NCBI GenBank assembly: GCA_016192825.1
Contig: JACPTK010000078.1
Location: 1 to 34,440 of the forward strand
Reading direction: 5' to 3'
Length of the DNA: 34,440 nt
Source: Betaproteobacteria bacterium
GTDB lineage: Bacteria; Pseudomonadota; Gammaproteobacteria; Burkholderiales; SG8-41
Shown: in pieces, positions 32,876 through 34,440 of the stretch
How positions within the stretch are numbered: the stretch's first letter is position 1
Layout of the letters: the number at the start of each line of letters is the position of its first letter
The notes under the pieces: model-generated
Told to the model about the DNA's origin: nothing
What the model saw: only the letters and a program-made list of their open reading frames with translations
Databases searched by the model: none
Made by a program: the position numbers and the translations under genes

Positions 32876-34039
32876 CTACGCTTCGTCGGGGTCGGGATTC
32901 TCGACCGCGGCGGCGGCGCGGAGCTTCTCGATCACGTCATCCGGCGCCTGGGCGGGTATGCGCGGCGTGTCGCACGCAACGTCCGCGTTCTGCGCGCGAT
33001 GGCGCAGCGCGTGGTCCATGAGCGTCAACGCCATCATGGCTTCGCAGATCGGCGTCGCACGAATGCCCACGCAGGGATCGTGCCGGCCGTGAGTCTCGAT
33101 CACGGTCGGCTTGCCCGCCGTGTCAATCGTACGCCGCGGCAGCCGGATGCTGGAGGTGGGCTTGATCGCCACGCGCACGACGATGTTCTGACCGGTCGAG
33201 ATACCGCCGAGTATGCCGCCGGCGTTGTTCGAGAGGAAACCCTGCGGCGTCATCTCGTCGGAGTGCTCGGTGCCCTTCTGCTCCACCGCGCGGAAGCCCG
33301 CGCCGATTTCGACGCCCTTCACCGCATTGATGCTCATCATGTTATAGGCGAGGTCGGCATCGAGCTTGTCGTACACCGGCTCGCCCCAGCCCACCGGCAC
33401 GTTCTGGGCCACGGCGGCGATCAGGGCGCCGCAGGAGTCGCCGGACTTGCGCAGCCGGTCCATGAAATCCTCGAGTTGCGGCACGAATTCCGCGTTGGCG
33501 ACGAAGAAGGGATTCTCGTAGACGTCATCCCACGACCGGAACGGGATCTTGACCGGCCCGAGCTGCACCATGTGCCCGTGCACAACGATGTCGTATTGTT
33601 GTCGCAGCCACTTCTTCGCGATCGCGCCCGCCGCCACGCGCACCGCCGTCTCGCGCGCGGATTGCCGGCCGCCGCCGCGGTAGTCGCGGATGCCGTACTT
33701 CTGCAAGTACGTGTAGTCGGCATGCCCCGGCCGGAACAGGTCCTTGATCTTCGAGTAGTCCTTGCTCTTCGCGTCCACGTTGCGGATGAGCAGCGCGATC
33801 GGCGTGCCGGTGGTCTTGCCCTCGAACACGCCGGAAAGGATTTCGACGGTATCTTCCTCGCGTCGCTGCGTCACGTGGCGCGATGTGCCCGGCTTGCGGC
33901 GGTCGAGCTCGGGCTGGATGTCGGCCTCGCTGAGCGCCATGCCCGGCGGACACCCGTCCACCACGCAGCCGATCGCGGGCCCGTGACTCTCCCCGAAGGA
34001 CGTCACGCAGAACAGCCTGCCAAGGGTGTTTCCAGACAT
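32876..34039 (-). CDS. aroC: Chorismate synthase
   Basis: AroC converts EPSP to chorismate with reduced FMN, the last shared step of aromatic amino acid synthesis. The 387-residue protein begins [20 protein letters not shown] and has [57 protein letters not shown] and a late [10 protein letters not shown] segment, all standard. It lies upstream of the MFS gene, and 70 bp separate it from a divergent small gene. Confidence 0.97.
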   Translation of the reverse strand: MSGNTLGRLFCVTSFGESHGPAIGCVVDGCPPGMALSEADIQPELDRRKPGTSRHVTQRREEDTVEILSGVFEGKTTGTPIALLIRNVDAKSKDYSKIKDLFRPGHADYTYLQKYGIRDYRGGGRQSARETAVRVAAGAIAKKWLRQQYDIVVHGHMVQLGPVKIPFRSWDDVYENPFFVANAEFVPQLEDFMDRLRKSGDSCGALIAAVAQNVPVGWGEPVYDKLDADLAYNMMSINAVKGVEIGAGFRAVEQKGTEHSDEMTPQGFLSNNAGGILGGISTGQNIVVRVAIKPTSSIRLPRRTIDTAGKPTVIETHGRHDPCVGIRATPICEAMMALTLMDHALRHRAQNADVACDTPRIPAQAPDDVIEKLRAAAAVENPDPDEA

Positions 34040-34109
34040 TTCTTGCCGAAAACTCGAAATAATTCAAAGACAAGTTTAACATAGGGGCACGCACGACCGG
34101 CGCGCAGCC

Positions 34110-34304
34110 ATGGCGGACAAACCCGATACCGACAAGTTGAAAGGCCCCGGTGGCATGAATATGCGCGAGCTGCACGAGCTCGTGAAGAAAAGCCATGCGC
34201 GCGACCAGGCCACGGGCAAGGTGCACAACAAGCTCGCGCAGCCGCAGAACCGCTGGCAGCGGCTCGTGCGTTACGTCTGGGACAAGAACCGCGGCCGCGG
34301 CTAG
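34110..34304 (+). CDS. Small basic hypothetical protein (64 residues)
   Basis: MADKPDTDKLKGPGGMNMRE is followed by a helix LHELVKKSHARDQATGK and a basic C-terminus (RWQRLVRYVWDKNRGRG). It has no signal peptide or membrane segment and no motif that I recognise. Codon use fits the surrounding genes, and there is no antisense conflict with a known gene, so it is probably real. It is divergent from aroC. Confidence 0.55.
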   Translation: MADKPDTDKLKGPGGMNMRELHELVKKSHARDQATGKVHNKLAQPQNRWQRLVRYVWDKNRGRG

Positions 34305-34369
34305 CCCAACTTCCACAGTTCGCGGGTGTGAATTGCGGTAAATCAAGCAGTTAAGCTCTGCGGTCGCCA

Positions 34370-34440
34370 CTACATTTGCAGCATTGCGGGCGGGCGCAGG
34401 CGCTCAGGCAGAGTCAGTCCCAGCCGCTCGATGAGGAGCA
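34370..34440 (-). CDS. C-terminal end of an unidentified ORF cut by the right window edge
   Basis: On the minus strand an open frame enters from the right edge and ends with TAG at 34372-34370. The visible residues are LLIERLGLTLPERLRPPAML followed by QM. It would be transcribed towards aroC. The stretch is too short to assign. The interval 34305-34369 holds nothing recognisable. Confidence 0.4.
   Translation of the reverse strand, partial: LLIERLGLTLPERLRPPAMLQM

Overview
The window is a GC-rich chromosomal segment with tightly packed housekeeping genes, almost certainly from a betaproteobacterium. The best evidence is the minus-strand series leuC-leuD-leuB-asd-fimV-truA-trpF-trpB-trpA-accD-folC-SPOR protein-cvpA-purF-PLP enzyme. 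This order is familiar from beta- and gammaproteobacteria, and having trpBA between trpF and accD points to the beta class. I cannot name the order or genus. No prophage, CRISPR array, rRNA or tRNA is visible.

Layout. 1-660: an accessory patch with the tail of a probable IS1595-like transposase, a DUF6516 gene and an AT-rich palindrome. 659-3430 (minus): nupC (nucleoside uptake) and cysS. 3603-8040 (plus): a TPR protein and an L,D-transpeptidase that share a C-terminal domain type, a periplasmic and a cytoplasmic cyclophilin (ppiA, ppiB), and lpxH. 8062-12141 (plus): an FNR-type site followed by frdA-frdB-frdC-frdD-rquA with no real gaps. 12340-13860 (plus): a DUF3300 protein. 13823-31537 (minus): the long biosynthetic series above. 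31718-34039 (minus): an MFS transporter and aroC. 34110-34304 (plus): a small basic protein of unknown function.

The most interesting system is frdABCD-rquA. FrdABCD is the Escherichia coli-type four-subunit quinol:fumarate reductase. The gene 3 nt after frdD has the hallmarks of RquA, the enzyme that makes rhodoquinone from ubiquinone. A TTGAT-N4-GTCAA site lies 84 bp before frdA. Together these suggest a self-contained, oxygen-regulated cassette that makes the low-potential quinone and the reductase that uses it. The families are known; their fusion into one apparent transcription unit is the point of interest.

The second theme is small repeats at gene borders. Short tandem arrays, mostly of 7-bp units, occur at seven places, and they supply or abut the stop codon of nupC and of the MFS gene, the start of folC and the region before trpA. 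A separate family of palindromic elements bounded by CTAG sits at the 3' ends of accD and leuB, giving both their TAG stop. A partial copy lies in the 3' end of trpB, which has apparently gained about 40 codons.
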